Source of the DNA: Wurfbainia villosa
Taxonomy: Eukaryota; Streptophyta; Magnoliopsida; Zingiberales; Zingiberaceae
Assembly (NCBI GenBank): GCA_025175895.1
Contig: CM046005.1
Span: forward strand, 67,914,325-67,978,324
Length of the DNA stretch: 64,000 nt
Reading direction: 5' to 3'
Shown here: positions 48,196-58,306 of the stretch, piece by piece
Layout of the letters: each line of letters opens with the position of its first letter
How positions within the stretch are numbered: the first letter of the stretch is position 1
Program-made: the position numbers and the translations under genes
The notes under the pieces: model-generated
Seen by the model: only the letters and a program-made list of their open reading frames with translations
What the model was told of the DNA's origin: nothing
Database searches by the model: none

Positions 48196-49395
48196 TGTTG
48201 GTGCAACAATGCCCCAAGCATTTATATGTTTTGATGTTTGGATAATCATCTAAGTTAGGCAACAATTTGTGATCTAAATTGTGATGATGTTTAAGTAACA
48301 GGGAAATCCAAGTATGAAGACTTGGTGAAAGAAAAGTCCAAGGTAAAGGTTTGGCGGCATAAGACCAAGCATGTTGTCTTGGCAGCATTAAAGTCCAAAC
48401 GAACCTTGGCAAAGGGAGTCCAAAAGCAAGTCTTGGCAGCGTAAGTCCAAGCATGTAGACTTGGCGGCGTAAAGTCCAAACACGCTTTGGCAAAGGAAAA
48501 TCCTAGACATGACAAAACCGAAGGAAGCTCTTGGAAGCAAGGCGCAAAGGATGAACAAGTCGCGGACTCGGAGGGATCCTGAAGGCGCAAGGCTTAAAGA
48601 AGAGCTAGGAGGTTAAGTCTAGGTCTAGGGGGTAAAATCAAGTGTGAAATATTCACACTTGATGAGTATCGATCGGATCGATGTATCGATCGGCCGATCG
48701 GTGCTCGCGAGTCGGTGAAACCACGACCACGATCGATCGGTATTGTTATTCACGATCGGTCATTGTTTGTGCATCGATCGGCCAACGATGCGGTCGGATG
48801 ATAGGCATAAAACGAGCCGCGAATGGAGTCGCGCTCATTGCGGTGCGTGATCACTCGGTGATCACTCCATCGATCGGTGATGGAGGGATCGGATCGGTGA
48901 AAGTACCATTGGATGAAACAACTCTGAATCCCATTAATCCGGCTATTCAGAGGTCGTTAACCGTCGGATCGATGTTGTGTACATCGATCGTGTCGTGCTC
49001 CAATGGGAAAATCAGCCTCTTCTCTATAAAAAGAGGGTTGGTGGAGGTTTTTGGGGTTAATGCTTATTCTCTAATCCTTCTCAAGAGCCTCCACGAATTC
49101 TCTAGCTTTCTAAGTGATTTAAATCTCCTCCTCTTCTCTCTAAGCTTAGATCTTCATTCTTTGTCAAGAAGAGGAGTTGTGGTGTAAAGAAAGCTTATTA
49201 GTGGATTTGCTTGGATTGATCCACCTTAAGGATCAACGTGGAGTAGGAGCGCTATCTCCGAACCACGTAAAAGGCCTTGTTTGCGTTTTTGTTATTGTTT
49301 TTACATATATTATTGTGTTTGCTTCCGCTAATCATTTTTGTAGAAACCAAAAAACGCTATTCACCCCCCCTCTAGCTTCCAAACGATCCCTAACA
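48196..49395 (+). repeat. SIR-E 5' LTR (1200 bp)
   Basis: TGTTGGTGCAACAATG to CCTAACA. CCAAG/CTTGG-containing repeats lie at 48310-48500. A GATCG-rich block at 48670-48980 sits where related LTRs have CAGTCGACTG palindromes. TATAAA is at 49025-49030. Open frames in and across its end (48681-49473) are LTR/leader sequence. Confidence 0.92.
49025..49030 (+). promoter_or_regulatory. TATA box of SIR-E 5' LTR
   Basis: TATAAA in TTCTCTATAAAAAGAGGGTT. The same motif is at 56034-56040 in the 3' LTR, so it is conserved at the same place. Confidence 0.7.
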
Positions 49396-49397
49396 AG

Positions 49398-49410
49398 TGG
49401 TATCAGAGCC
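49398..49410 (+). other. SIR-E primer-binding site
   Basis: TGGTATCAGAGCC, perfect iMet-tRNA type, two bases after the LTR end. Confidence 0.93.
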
Positions 49411-49450
49411 CGGATCGCATCGGAAGATCTAGCAATCAACCGAAGCAAAG

Positions 49451-51058
49451 ATGGCATTTCAAGAGGGGTATAGCACGGCGAGGCCTCCGTTCTTCGACGG
49501 CAACGACTTCGGATATTGGAAAGGTAGGATGGAGTATTATTTAACGAACGATATTGAGAATTGGTTTAGTGTTGTAGATGGTTTTGAGAAGCCGGTCGAC
49601 GAATTCGGAGCACCACTACCGACAAAAGATTGGACAAGAGAGATAGCCAAGAAAGCACAAGCAAATGCAAAAGCAATGACCACACTTCAATGTGGTCTAT
49701 CCAAGGAGCAACTCTCTAAGGTCGGGCCATTCAACTCCGCAAAAGAGCTTTGGGAGAAGCGCAAAGGATCCAAAGAGACAAGAAGGGCCAAGAGGGATCT
49801 TTTGATTGGCCAACTCCAAAGCTTCACTATGAAGACAAATGAAACCGTGAGCCAAATGCACGGGCGCTTCAAGGAAGTAGTCAACGGACTACACGTTATA
49901 GGTGAAAAGGTTGACAACCGAGACCTTGTAAGGTATGTACTACAAGCTTTCCCTAGGACCACCTTATGGGCCTCAATGGTAGATGCCTATAAGGTCTCTA
50001 GGGATCTTTTATTAGTTAAATTAGATGAGCTATTTTGTGAATTTCAATTGCATGAACAAGCTAACACTTCATCCAAAGAGAAGGGTATAGCTCTTTTTGT
50101 AGGAAAGAAGGAGAAGAAGAAAAAGGAAAAGAAGGAGGTGTCTTTTTCATCCGAATCCGAGGAAGACTCATCAAGTAGTGAGGATGAGCTATCGGCAAGT
50201 GAGGTGGCACACTACGTCAAGAAATTTGGTGGGAAGTCAAGGAGGCTCACCAAGAAAGATGTGAAGAGGATGTTTCAATCCTCAAGAGGTAAATCTTCAA
50301 ACAATTCAAATTCTATTTCTAACGTGACATGTTTTGGTTGCAACAAGAAAGGGCATATAAAGCCAAATTGCCCGGAACTAAAGAAAAAGGAGGAGAAGGA
50401 AAAGAAGAAGAAGGAGGCGATGATGGCACAAACATGGGATACTCTAAGTATGGAGGAGTCTTCCGACGATGAAGAAGTTTGCCATACAACCCGGAACTTA
50501 GCCCTCATGGCATTGGAAGAAACCGGAAGCTCAAGCGAGGAGTCTTCTTCTTCCTCAAGCGATGAATCATCATCAAGTGATGATGATGAGGTAAACAACT
50601 CACCCAAAGTAGATTTACTTTATAAGACTATTGCATGCTTACAAAATGCTTTAAATAGATCAAAAACTAGGATTAAGGATCTAAAATTAGAGATCAAATC
50701 ATTTAAGAATGTAGATGCATCATGTGATAAACCATCTAGTGATAATGATGATTGTACTCTTAGGGATGAAAATGATGAGTTAAGAAAAGAAATAGGTAAA
50801 TTAAGAGCATGCCTAGAAAAGTTCGCAAATGGTTCTAAATATCTAGATATGATTATTAAGGATCAAAGGGCAATTTACAATAAGGCCGGATTAGGATATA
50901 GACCTAAGGAGAAAGAGGTAGCATTTGCATCCCTAGTTAGTAGAAAATCAATGATTAAAAGCAAGGGGAGAAAGGCATGGGTACCTAAGAAATTTATAAT
51001 TGATGCTAGTGGTCCTAAGATTTGGGTACCTAAGGATTGTGTTTTTCATGTGATATAG
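49451..51058 (+). CDS. SIR-E gag (535 codons)
   Basis: Gag polyprotein, the particle-forming and RNA-binding part, intact from ATG 49451 to TAG 51056-51058. The start is 41 nt after the PBS and is the first ATG in this frame. The N-terminal copia gag domain (YWKGRMEYYL at ~22-31, ENWFSV at ~36-41) spans about residues 10-205. A Lys-rich then acidic Ser-rich stretch follows at 218-255. The zinc knuckle CFGCNKKGHIKPNC is at 294-307 with all ligands. A second acidic Ser-rich stretch (~330-385) and a coiled-coil-like segment (~390-460) follow. The C-terminus reads KFIIDASGPKIWVPKDCVFHVI. The protease follows in the same frame straight after the TAG. Whether this stop is normal or a mutation is open. 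Confidence 0.9.
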   Translation: MAFQEGYSTARPPFFDGNDFGYWKGRMEYYLTNDIENWFSVVDGFEKPVDEFGAPLPTKDWTREIAKKAQANAKAMTTLQCGLSKEQLSKVGPFNSAKELWEKRKGSKETRRAKRDLLIGQLQSFTMKTNETVSQMHGRFKEVVNGLHVIGEKVDNRDLVRYVLQAFPRTTLWASMVDAYKVSRDLLLVKLDELFCEFQLHEQANTSSKEKGIALFVGKKEKKKKEKKEVSFSSESEEDSSSSEDELSASEVAHYVKKFGGKSRRLTKKDVKRMFQSSRGKSSNNSNSISNVTCFGCNKKGHIKPNCPELKKKEEKEKKKKEAMMAQTWDTLSMEESSDDEEVCHTTRNLALMALEETGSSSEESSSSSSDESSSSDDDEVNNSPKVDLLYKTIACLQNALNRSKTRIKDLKLEIKSFKNVDASCDKPSSDNDDCTLRDENDELRKEIGKLRACLEKFANGSKYLDMIIKDQRAIYNKAGLGYRPKEKEVAFASLVSRKSMIKSKGRKAWVPKKFIIDASGPKIWVPKDCVFHVI

Positions 51059-54000
51059 GTAGAAGAACCAAGCTTGTGGATAGTTGATAGTGGGTGCTCA
51101 AAGCATATGACCGGGGATGAGAAAAAATTCTCCACTATCAACCATACTAGCAAAGGAAAGGTGTCATTTGGTAATAGCGGTAAACTTAAAATTCTAGGAA
51201 AGGGCACCATTGAGGTATCTCCAATCTTGCCATTCATAAAGTTCTATTAGTTAAAAATATGAAATTTAACCTACTTAGTGTAAGGCAATTATGTGATGCA
51301 AATTTTGATGTTAAATTTGATTCCTCAAAATGCTTTATAAGACACAAAACTATAAATGATTGCATGTTAGTAGGCTTTAGGAAATCAAATATATATTATG
51401 TTGATTTATCCTATGCTACTAATTCTTCCACTAAGTGTCTTATTGCAAAAGAGGAAGAAAGTTGACTTTGGCATAGGAGGCTAGGACACATTAACATGAA
51501 GAATATAGCCAAAATAGCAAAATTAAAGCTAGTCAAAGGATTGCCTAGAGTCAAATTTCTCAAGGACAAGATGTGTGATGCTTGCCAAGAAGGGAAGCAA
51601 TCAAAAACATCACACAAAGGTAAAAATTTACTTAGTACCGCTTTACCATTAGAATTATTACATATGGATCTATTTGATTGCCATAGTACCCCATCTATAA
51701 TTGGTAGTAAATATTGCTTGGTAATAGTAGATGATTTTTCTAGGTTTACTTGGGTGTTTTTCTTGAAAAATAAAGATGAAACTTTATAAATAATCATAGG
51801 ATTTAGCAAAAGAGTAGAAAATGAAAGAAAACTCAAAATCAACTGGATCCGTAGTGATCATGGTGGAGAGTTTGAGAATTCTAACTTTTCAACTTTTTGC
51901 TTAGAACAAGGGTACAAGCATGAATTTTCTTATCCTAGAACACCCCAACAAAATGGGGTTGTGGAAAGAAAAAATCGTGCCCTACAAGAAGCGGCTAGGA
52001 CAATGCTTAATGCATATTCCTTACCTAGCTACTTGTGGGCGGAAGCGGTTAATACCGCTTGTTATATCCAAAATAGGGTATTGATTCATAGGTTCTTAGG
52101 AAAAACTCCATTTGAATTGTGGAATGGTACAATTCCAACAATTCATTATTTTAAGGTCTTTGGATGTAAAGTCTATATCTTAAATACCAAAGACAACCTA
52201 AGTAAGTTTGAGTCCAAAGCGAATGAGGGAATCCTAGTTGGATACTCATCCACTAGTGTAGGATATAGAGTTTACAATAAAAGGACTCAAAAGATTGAAG
52301 AATCTTCGAATGTTCAATTTGATGAAAATTCAAATACATACCCTAGGAAATCCCCTATTGATGATGACATAAACAATGAAAATCAAGGAATTACCCAACA
52401 ATTGCAAGATTTAACCTTAGGGGGTAATGATCAAGGGGGAGGATTGGATCAAGGGGGAGTAAGGGATGACTCCGATGATGAACATAGGATTGAAGTTAAT
52501 CATGATCAAACTCAACTTGATACACCTCCTAGAACCATAAGAGTTCATCAAAGTCACCCATTAGATCAAATTGTGGGTGAATTATCTCAAAGAGTTAGAA
52601 CTAGGTCATTCCATAGGGATCCCACTAGTCATATAGCTCTAATTTCTCAAATTGAGCCCAAAAACATTAAAGATGCATTACTTGATCCGGATTGGATCTT
52701 AGCAATGCAAGATGAGTTGGCTCAATTTGATAGGAGTCAAGTGTGGGAGTTAGTTCCTAGACCAAGTGAAAACACTATTATTACTACAAGATGGGTCTTT
52801 AGGAACAAACTAGATGACCAAGGGAATATCACTAGAAATAAAGCACGATTAGTTGCAAGGGGTTTTAATCAAGTTGAAGGACTTGATTATGATGAAACAT
52901 ATGCCCCGGTTGCTAGATTAGAGTCCATTAGAATACTTTTAACATATGCCTCCTATATGGGTTTCAAACTCCATCAAATGGATGTCAAATCGGCATTCCT
53001 AAATGGGTTTATTAAGGAAGAGGTGTATGTAGAACAACCTCCCGGGTTTGAAAATACGGACTGCCCAAACCATGTATACAAGCTTAGGAAAGCCTTATAC
53101 GGTTTGAAACAAGCTCCCCGGGCTTGGTATGAAAGATTGTCATCTTTCCTAATCTCTAAGGATTTCAAAAGGGGTAGTATAGATCAAACTCTCTTTATAA
53201 AGTCAACATCTAAGGACATCTTTGTAGCCCAAGTATATGTTGATGACATTATCTTTGGGTCAACAAATGATGAACTACTTCAAGACTTTATTAAAAATAT
53301 GGAGAAAGAGTTTGAAATGAGTCTAGTTGGGGAATTAAATTTCTTCCTAGGTTTGCAAGTTAAACAAACAAGTGAAGGAATTTACATTTATCAAACCAAA
53401 TATGCTAAAGAAATGATTAAGAAATTTGGTTTGGAAAATGCTAAGGTAGTGTCAACTCCAATGGCAACCAATACTAAAATAGATAGTGATAGTGAAGGAA
53501 AACAAGTAGATCTTACCCTTTATAGGAGCATGATTGGTAGCCTCTTGTATTTAACCACTAGTAGACCCGACATATTATTTGTGGTTGATATGTGTGCTAT
53601 GTATCAATCATGTGCTAAGGAATCTCATTTAGTTGTCGTTAAAAGAATTTTAAGATATGTCAAGGGCACACTAAATGTAGGTCTATGGTACCCTAGGACT
53701 AGGTCTTTTGATTTAATTAGGTACACCGATTCCGATTATGCCGGTTGCAAATTGGATCGAAAGAGTACTAGTGGTGGATGTCAATTCCTTGGGTCCTCCC
53801 TAGTGAGTTGGAGTAGTAGGAAGCAACCTTGTGTTGCTTTATCCACCACCGAGGCCGAATATGTGGCTATGGGTGGTTGTGTAGCTCAACTCTTATGGAT
53901 GAAACATACCCTAGAAGATTATGAGCTATCTTACTCCAACATGAAAGTATTTTGTGATAATGTGAGCACCATTAACTTGACCAAAAATCCGGTGCATCAC

Positions 54001-54180
54001 TCTAGGACCAAGCACATTGAAGTGAAGCATCACTTCATTAGAGACCATGTGGCTAAGGGGGACATTGAGCTCAATTATATTGAATCCAAGTCCAACTTAG
54101 CCGATATATTTACCAAGGCTCTCCCCGAAGTAGAATTTTCATCACTTAGGAGAGAACTTGGAATGTGCTTGGTTGAGTGA
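51059..54180 (+). pseudogene. SIR-E pol (PR-IN-RT-RNase H), lightly damaged
   Basis: Protease follows gag in frame (EEPSLWIVDSGCSKHM, active Asp at 51086). Near 51217-51222 a one-base loss moves the frame. From there one frame runs to TGA/TAA-free RNase H, except for TGA 51463-51465 and TAA 51787-51789. GAG-preIN has LWHRRLGH and CDACQEGKQ. Integrase acidic residues are at 51667, 51730 and 51868, with PQQNGVVERKN after. The open frame 51961-54180 (739 codons) covers the integrase end, RT and RNase H. RT has QVYVDDIIFGS, YVDD at 53236-53247. RNase H has YTDSDYAG, TEAEY and a CDN triad, and ends at 54180. Three point lesions separate it from a full Pol. Confidence 0.9.
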
Positions 54181-55237
54181 AGGTGTAGGTTTGCATGATC
54201 CTATAGAAATACTAGGTTTTATACCTTTAACCATCTCACAAAATACCTAAGAAACCATGATTTTTGTATTGAGCCACCTAGACAATATGTGAGATGTTAG
54301 GAAGATGCACTTGGTTCATCATGCTTGTTATGATGCATTACTATGGATCAAAGTGTCATCTAGAGACATTAATCCTTAATTGGACCAATCATTGGGAAGG
54401 CTTATACACAATTGATGTGCATATAGCTCCAAGAACATGATTGGAAATGTCAAATAAAACATATTTTAAACTATGTTTACCATACTTTGAAAAATGGTTT
54501 TCAAGTGAAACACAAAAGTGATACAAAGTTTGCAAAATTTTAGAACCTTTTGCTAGTTTCCAAAATTGTATCAATATTGAAATCTGGTAAACATATATTT
54601 TTAAAACTATTTTTCCTTGATAAAGTATGATTTCAGAAATGTGTACACAAATTTTCATGATTTTTCGAGGTTTCTAGAATTTCTGATGCATTTCTGAATT
54701 TGGACTGAAAAGGCTGATTTTCATATTACAGGTGTAGCAGTCGACTGGTTCAGAAACCAGTCGACTGATACACTGTGTTTTCGGAAAATTAGCCTCTTTT
54801 TTTGAGATTTAGTATATCGTTGATATCCTAAAACTATAGCATGATAGTATTGAGTATAAACAACATGTATGGCTGTTTAATGCGATGTTTTAGGGGGAGT
54901 TTCACAAAGTATATCTTTATCCTCCAAAATATTTACATTGTTGGTGCAAAGTTAGGTTTTACACTTTCAAATTGTTTGATGACTTTAGCTCCACATGTAT
55001 TTTATTCATCATAATCTATATCTTGGACAAAGGGGGAGTTAAAATTTTAAAATCTATGCCTTAGTTCAAGATTGTTAAACACTCAATCTTATCATATATG
55101 CTTTTATCTTTCTTCTCTTTTTGATGTATGTCAAAGGGGGAGAAGAAATGTTTAAGTTAGAATTGGAATTGGATATATGATGCGTATCTTTAAAAGACCT
55201 AACTTAAATGATTGCCAAACATCAAAAATGGGGAGAT
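54181..55237 (+). other. SIR-E 3' region with repeated polypurine tracts
   Basis: 1.06 kb after pol without a supported gene; no env-like frame. It has two CAGTCGACTG-type palindromes at about 54730-54765. GGGGGAG tracts occur near 54891, 55028 and 55135, and the terminal PPT AAAAATGGGGAGAT (55224-55237) abuts the 3' LTR. Confidence 0.78.
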
Positions 55238-56397
55238 TGTTGGTGCAATGATACTGACATTTATATGTTTTGATGTTTGGATAATCATCTAAGTTAGGCA
55301 ACAATTTGTGATCTAAATTGTGATGATGTTTAAGTAACAGGGAAATCCAAGTATGAAGACTTGGTGAAAGAAAAGTCCAAGGTAAAGGTTTGGTGGCATA
55401 AGACCAAGCATGTTGTCTTGGCAGCATTAAAGTCCAAAACGAACCTTGGCAAAGGGAGTCCAAAAGCAAGTCTTGGCAGCGTAAGTCCAAGCATGTAGAC
55501 TTGGCGGCGTAAAGTCCAAGCACGCTTTGGCAAAGGAAAATCCTAGACATGACAAAATGGAAGGAAGCTCTTGGAAGCAAGGCGCAAAGGATGAACAAGT
55601 CGCGGACTCGGAGGGATCCTGAAGGCGCAAGGCTTAAAGAAGAGCTAGGAGGTTAAGTCTAGGTCTAGGGGGTAAAATCAAGTGTGAAATATTCACACTT
55701 GATGAGTATCAGTCGACTGATATGATGTATCGATCAAGCGATCAGTGCTCGGCCCGAGTCGGTGAAACCACGACCGATCGGCTATTGTGACAAGCGATCG
55801 GGATGTTGCGATCGATCGGCCAGCGATGTGATCGGTGATAGGCGCAACGAGCACAAATGGAGTCGCACTCGGCTGCGGTCGTGATCACTCGGTGATCACT
55901 CCATCGATCGGTGATGAAATCCAGATTAGATGAAGCGACTCAGAATCCCGTGAATCCGGCTATTGAGGTCGTTAACCATGCCGGTGATCGTGATGTTGTA
56001 CATCGGTCGGTGATCGTCTTCTCTATAAAAAGAGGGTTGGTGGAGGTTTTTGGGGTTAATGCTTATTCTCTAATCCTTCTCAAGAGCCTCCACGAATTCT
56101 CTAGCTTTCTAAGTGATTTAAATCTCCTCCTCTTCTCTCTAAGCTTAGATCTTCATTCTTTGTAAAGAAGAGGAGTTGTGGTGTAAAGAAAGCTTATTAG
56201 TGGATTTGCTTGGATTGATCCACCTTAAGGATCACCGTGGAGTAGGAGCGCTATCTCCGAACCACGTAAAAAGCCTTGTTTACGTTTTTGTTATTGTTTT
56301 TACATATATTATTGTGTTTGCTTCCGCTAATCATTTTTGTATAAATCGAAAAACGTTATTCACCCCCCCCCCTCTAGCTTCCAAACGATCCCTAATA
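55238..56397 (+). repeat. SIR-E 3' LTR (1160 bp)
   Basis: TGTTGGTGCAATG to CCTAATA; the final CA is mutated to TA. It matches the 5' LTR very closely outside 55700-55990, where CAGTCGACTG and GATCG-rich segments alternate. The TSD ACCCA follows at 56398-56402. Confidence 0.92.
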
Positions 56398-56402
56398 ACC
56401 CA

Positions 56403-56649
56403 TGCTTGGACTTTACATGCCAAGTACTCAAGACTTGGACTTTCCATGATATGGTCAACTCCAGTCAACCATCAAAATCCCCCTCGAGTCAAACTCAAGT
56501 CCGGTCAATCTTGACCCGGGTCAATTGCACCAACAATCTCCCCAAAACATTATCAGACATCAATGTCAAACCTTCATGTCAAACATCAAAACATCGCTCA
56601 AGTCAAACTCGAGTCCGGTCAATCGTGACCTGGGCCGATTGCACCAATG
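56403..56649 (-). repeat. SIR-c 5' LTR, piece 2
   Basis: It continues piece 1 after the TSD. The LTR terminus is present twice, at 56535 (TTGCACCAACA followed by ATCTCCCC) and at 56649, the same duplication as in the 3' LTR. Confidence 0.87.
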
Positions 56650-56676
56650 CTTAGGGTTGACACACCCTAACCCATC

Positions 56677-58249
56677 TAGTATGAATCGATCATGCTCCTA
56701 GAAACCCAATACCTATTAGAGCTCCTTGGGTTAACAAGGTATTCACTAGGGATATATAACTTCCCTAGATACCTTCCTAATGATCTTTTTTGGTTTTGAC
56801 ACCTTAGTCAATTGGGTCTTTCCTAGGTCAACTCTAGAGATAACTCCCCCTTTGACCTTCTTAGTGGCTACTTTAGTTTTTCTTGAATCTTTAGCCACTA
56901 AACAAATATCATGGTTAATCTTAGGGATGACTTCCCTATTAACTTTGGTTTTTCTAGACCTAGAAATAGTTCCATAATTGAATGGAATATTATGATAAGT
57001 CTTCTTGGGGGTTAGGTTTGTGACCCAAATCTTTCTTACCCCTAGAAGGTTCTTGCCTTCTAGGATCTAGATTTTAACTGTTTGACCCCTTAAATGAATT
57101 TGTAATAATTGCTAGGGTCTTCTCTACTTTTTCAAGTCTTGACCTCAAGACTTGGTTTTCTAGTTCTAATTTTTCCAATTTTGAATTTTTATTCTTTCTT
57201 TGGGAAGGACTCTTCCTAGGCATATGCCTAGACTTCTTGGGGTTAATATCCAAATTTTCTTCAATTCTCCTAATGAACTCCCTAGGTAGAATTGGTCTAG
57301 AGTTATGGTGTCTAGGTTTGTCCTTAGGTAAATCAACATACTTGGCACCTAGGCAAAAATATCTATTCCTACTAGCATGTTTTTCATTAATAATAGCAAG
57401 TGAACTAAAATAATTTTTAGCATGCTTCTTAGTTCTAGAAATTGAAGGTGCATTAATTAAATTTACCTTAGGGTTAGCTTTGGAAGCTCCCCCTACATGA
57501 GATGCCCCTTCTTGCCCTTTCTTCTTCCCCCTAAGGCATTGACTTCTATAATGTCCCCGTTGATTGCATTTGAAGCACATAATGTGCTCTTTGCTTTTAA
57601 TTATGGGGACACCGGCATCTTTCACCTTTGGTACTGGTTGAGCCTTCTTCACCTTCTTAGAATACTTACTTTTATAGTGCCCTTGCTCCCTACACTCAAA
57701 GTATATTATATGACTTTTATCTTTAATTATAATGCATGAGCTACCTAGGGAGGTGGAAGCCTCTTGATCTTCACTTCTCCCGGATGTAGATGCTTCGTCT
57801 TGATCTTGTTCTGGTATGGAAGACTTGTCCTCCCCCTCAATGCTAGAGGTGGAGGTTTTCACCAAGTCATCTACATCTTCAAAAGTTGATGACAATTCTT
57901 CCTCGGCATCCTTCTCTACTTGTGTCGGTTCAGGATGTTCATTGAATTTGATCACCTTATGCCATAGGTCCTTTGCATCCCTATAATTACCTAATCTAGA
58001 CCAAATATGGTTAGGAATCAAATCACTTAGCAATTTGATTACCTTGAGATTTGTCTTGAAGTCCTTGATTTGGTCCTTGTTCCATTTCGTCTTCTCAATT
58101 TGCCTATTTTCTTCATCCCTAGGCATTTCAAAACCATTTTCTAGAATTAGCATTAAATCGAAATCGATTTCGAAATATACCTCCATCCTTCTCTTCCACC
58201 AAGAAAAGTCTCTATCGAATTTCGGTGGATGGATGTTGAAGTCGGTCAT
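56677..58249 (-). pseudogene. SIR-b gag, broken
   Basis: From ATG 58249 (MTDFNIHPPKFDRDFSWW) on the minus strand. The copia gag domain is followed by a Ser/Thr/Glu-rich linker. Knuckle 1 is YFECREQGHYKSKY (first and last Cys changed to Tyr). Knuckle 2 is CFKCNQRGHYRSQC, intact. The coiled coil LELENQVLRSRLEKVEKTL follows. The frame stops at TAA 57074-57076 and then shifts. The remaining C-terminus is recognisable and ends NPRSSNRYWVSRSMIDSY with TAG at 56677-56679. No pol follows. The stop position matches SIR-a and SIR-c. Confidence 0.86.
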
Positions 58250-58292
58250 CTTGTCGTGCTTGTGTTGGCAATTTATCCTCGACAAGCTCCTC

Positions 58293-58304
58293 GCTCTGAT
58301 ACCA
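58293..58304 (-). other. SIR-b primer-binding site
   Basis: The reverse complement of GCTCTGATACCA is an iMet-tRNA site, two bases from the LTR end at 58307. Confidence 0.9.
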
Positions 58305-58306
58305 CT

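Larger units (their letters stand above)
48196..56397 (+). mobile_element. SIR-E : full-length Sirevirus-like Ty1/copia element
   Basis: 8202 bp: 5' LTR 48196-49395, PBS, gag, pol, a ~1.06 kb 3' region with several PPT-like tracts, 3' LTR 55238-56397. The perfect TSD is ACCCA. Copia domain order, a large gag with one zinc knuckle, long 3' region, multiple GGGGGAG tracts and LTR palindromes fit the Sirevirus (Maximus) branch. No env-like frame is seen after pol. Its LTRs are related to those of SIR-a to SIR-d (TGTTGGTGCAA start, CCAAG repeats, CCCCCTCTAG end). It is the only SIR element here with pol. Confidence 0.93.
32268..56649 (-). mobile_element. SIR-c : gag-only Sirevirus-like element, minus strand, hit by ANG-2b and SIR-E
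   Basis: Its 3' LTR is 32268-33794. Its 5' LTR is 46934-48195 plus 56403-56649. The TSD is CTTAG (32263-32267, 56650-56654). Net length is ~6.7 kb. ANG-2b splits its gag (TSD TCTTT) and SIR-E splits its 5' LTR (TSD ACCCA). The internal region holds gag and a 1.85-kb untranslated region only. The outer end of the 5' LTR is mutated (CCAATG instead of CCAACA at 56644-56649). Confidence 0.88.

Noticed and set aside
48681..49473. Open frames spanning the SIR-E LTR, PBS and leader
   Set aside because: They cross the LTR end and PBS and have no homology to gag; the real gag starts at 49451.
54389..54658. 89-codon minus-strand frame after SIR-E pol
   Set aside because: Antisense to an AT-rich untranslated region, with no counterpart in the other SIR 3' regions.
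54181..55237. Possible env-like gene after SIR-E pol
   Set aside because: Some Sireviruses have one, but here no long plus-strand frame, signal peptide or membrane segment is present.
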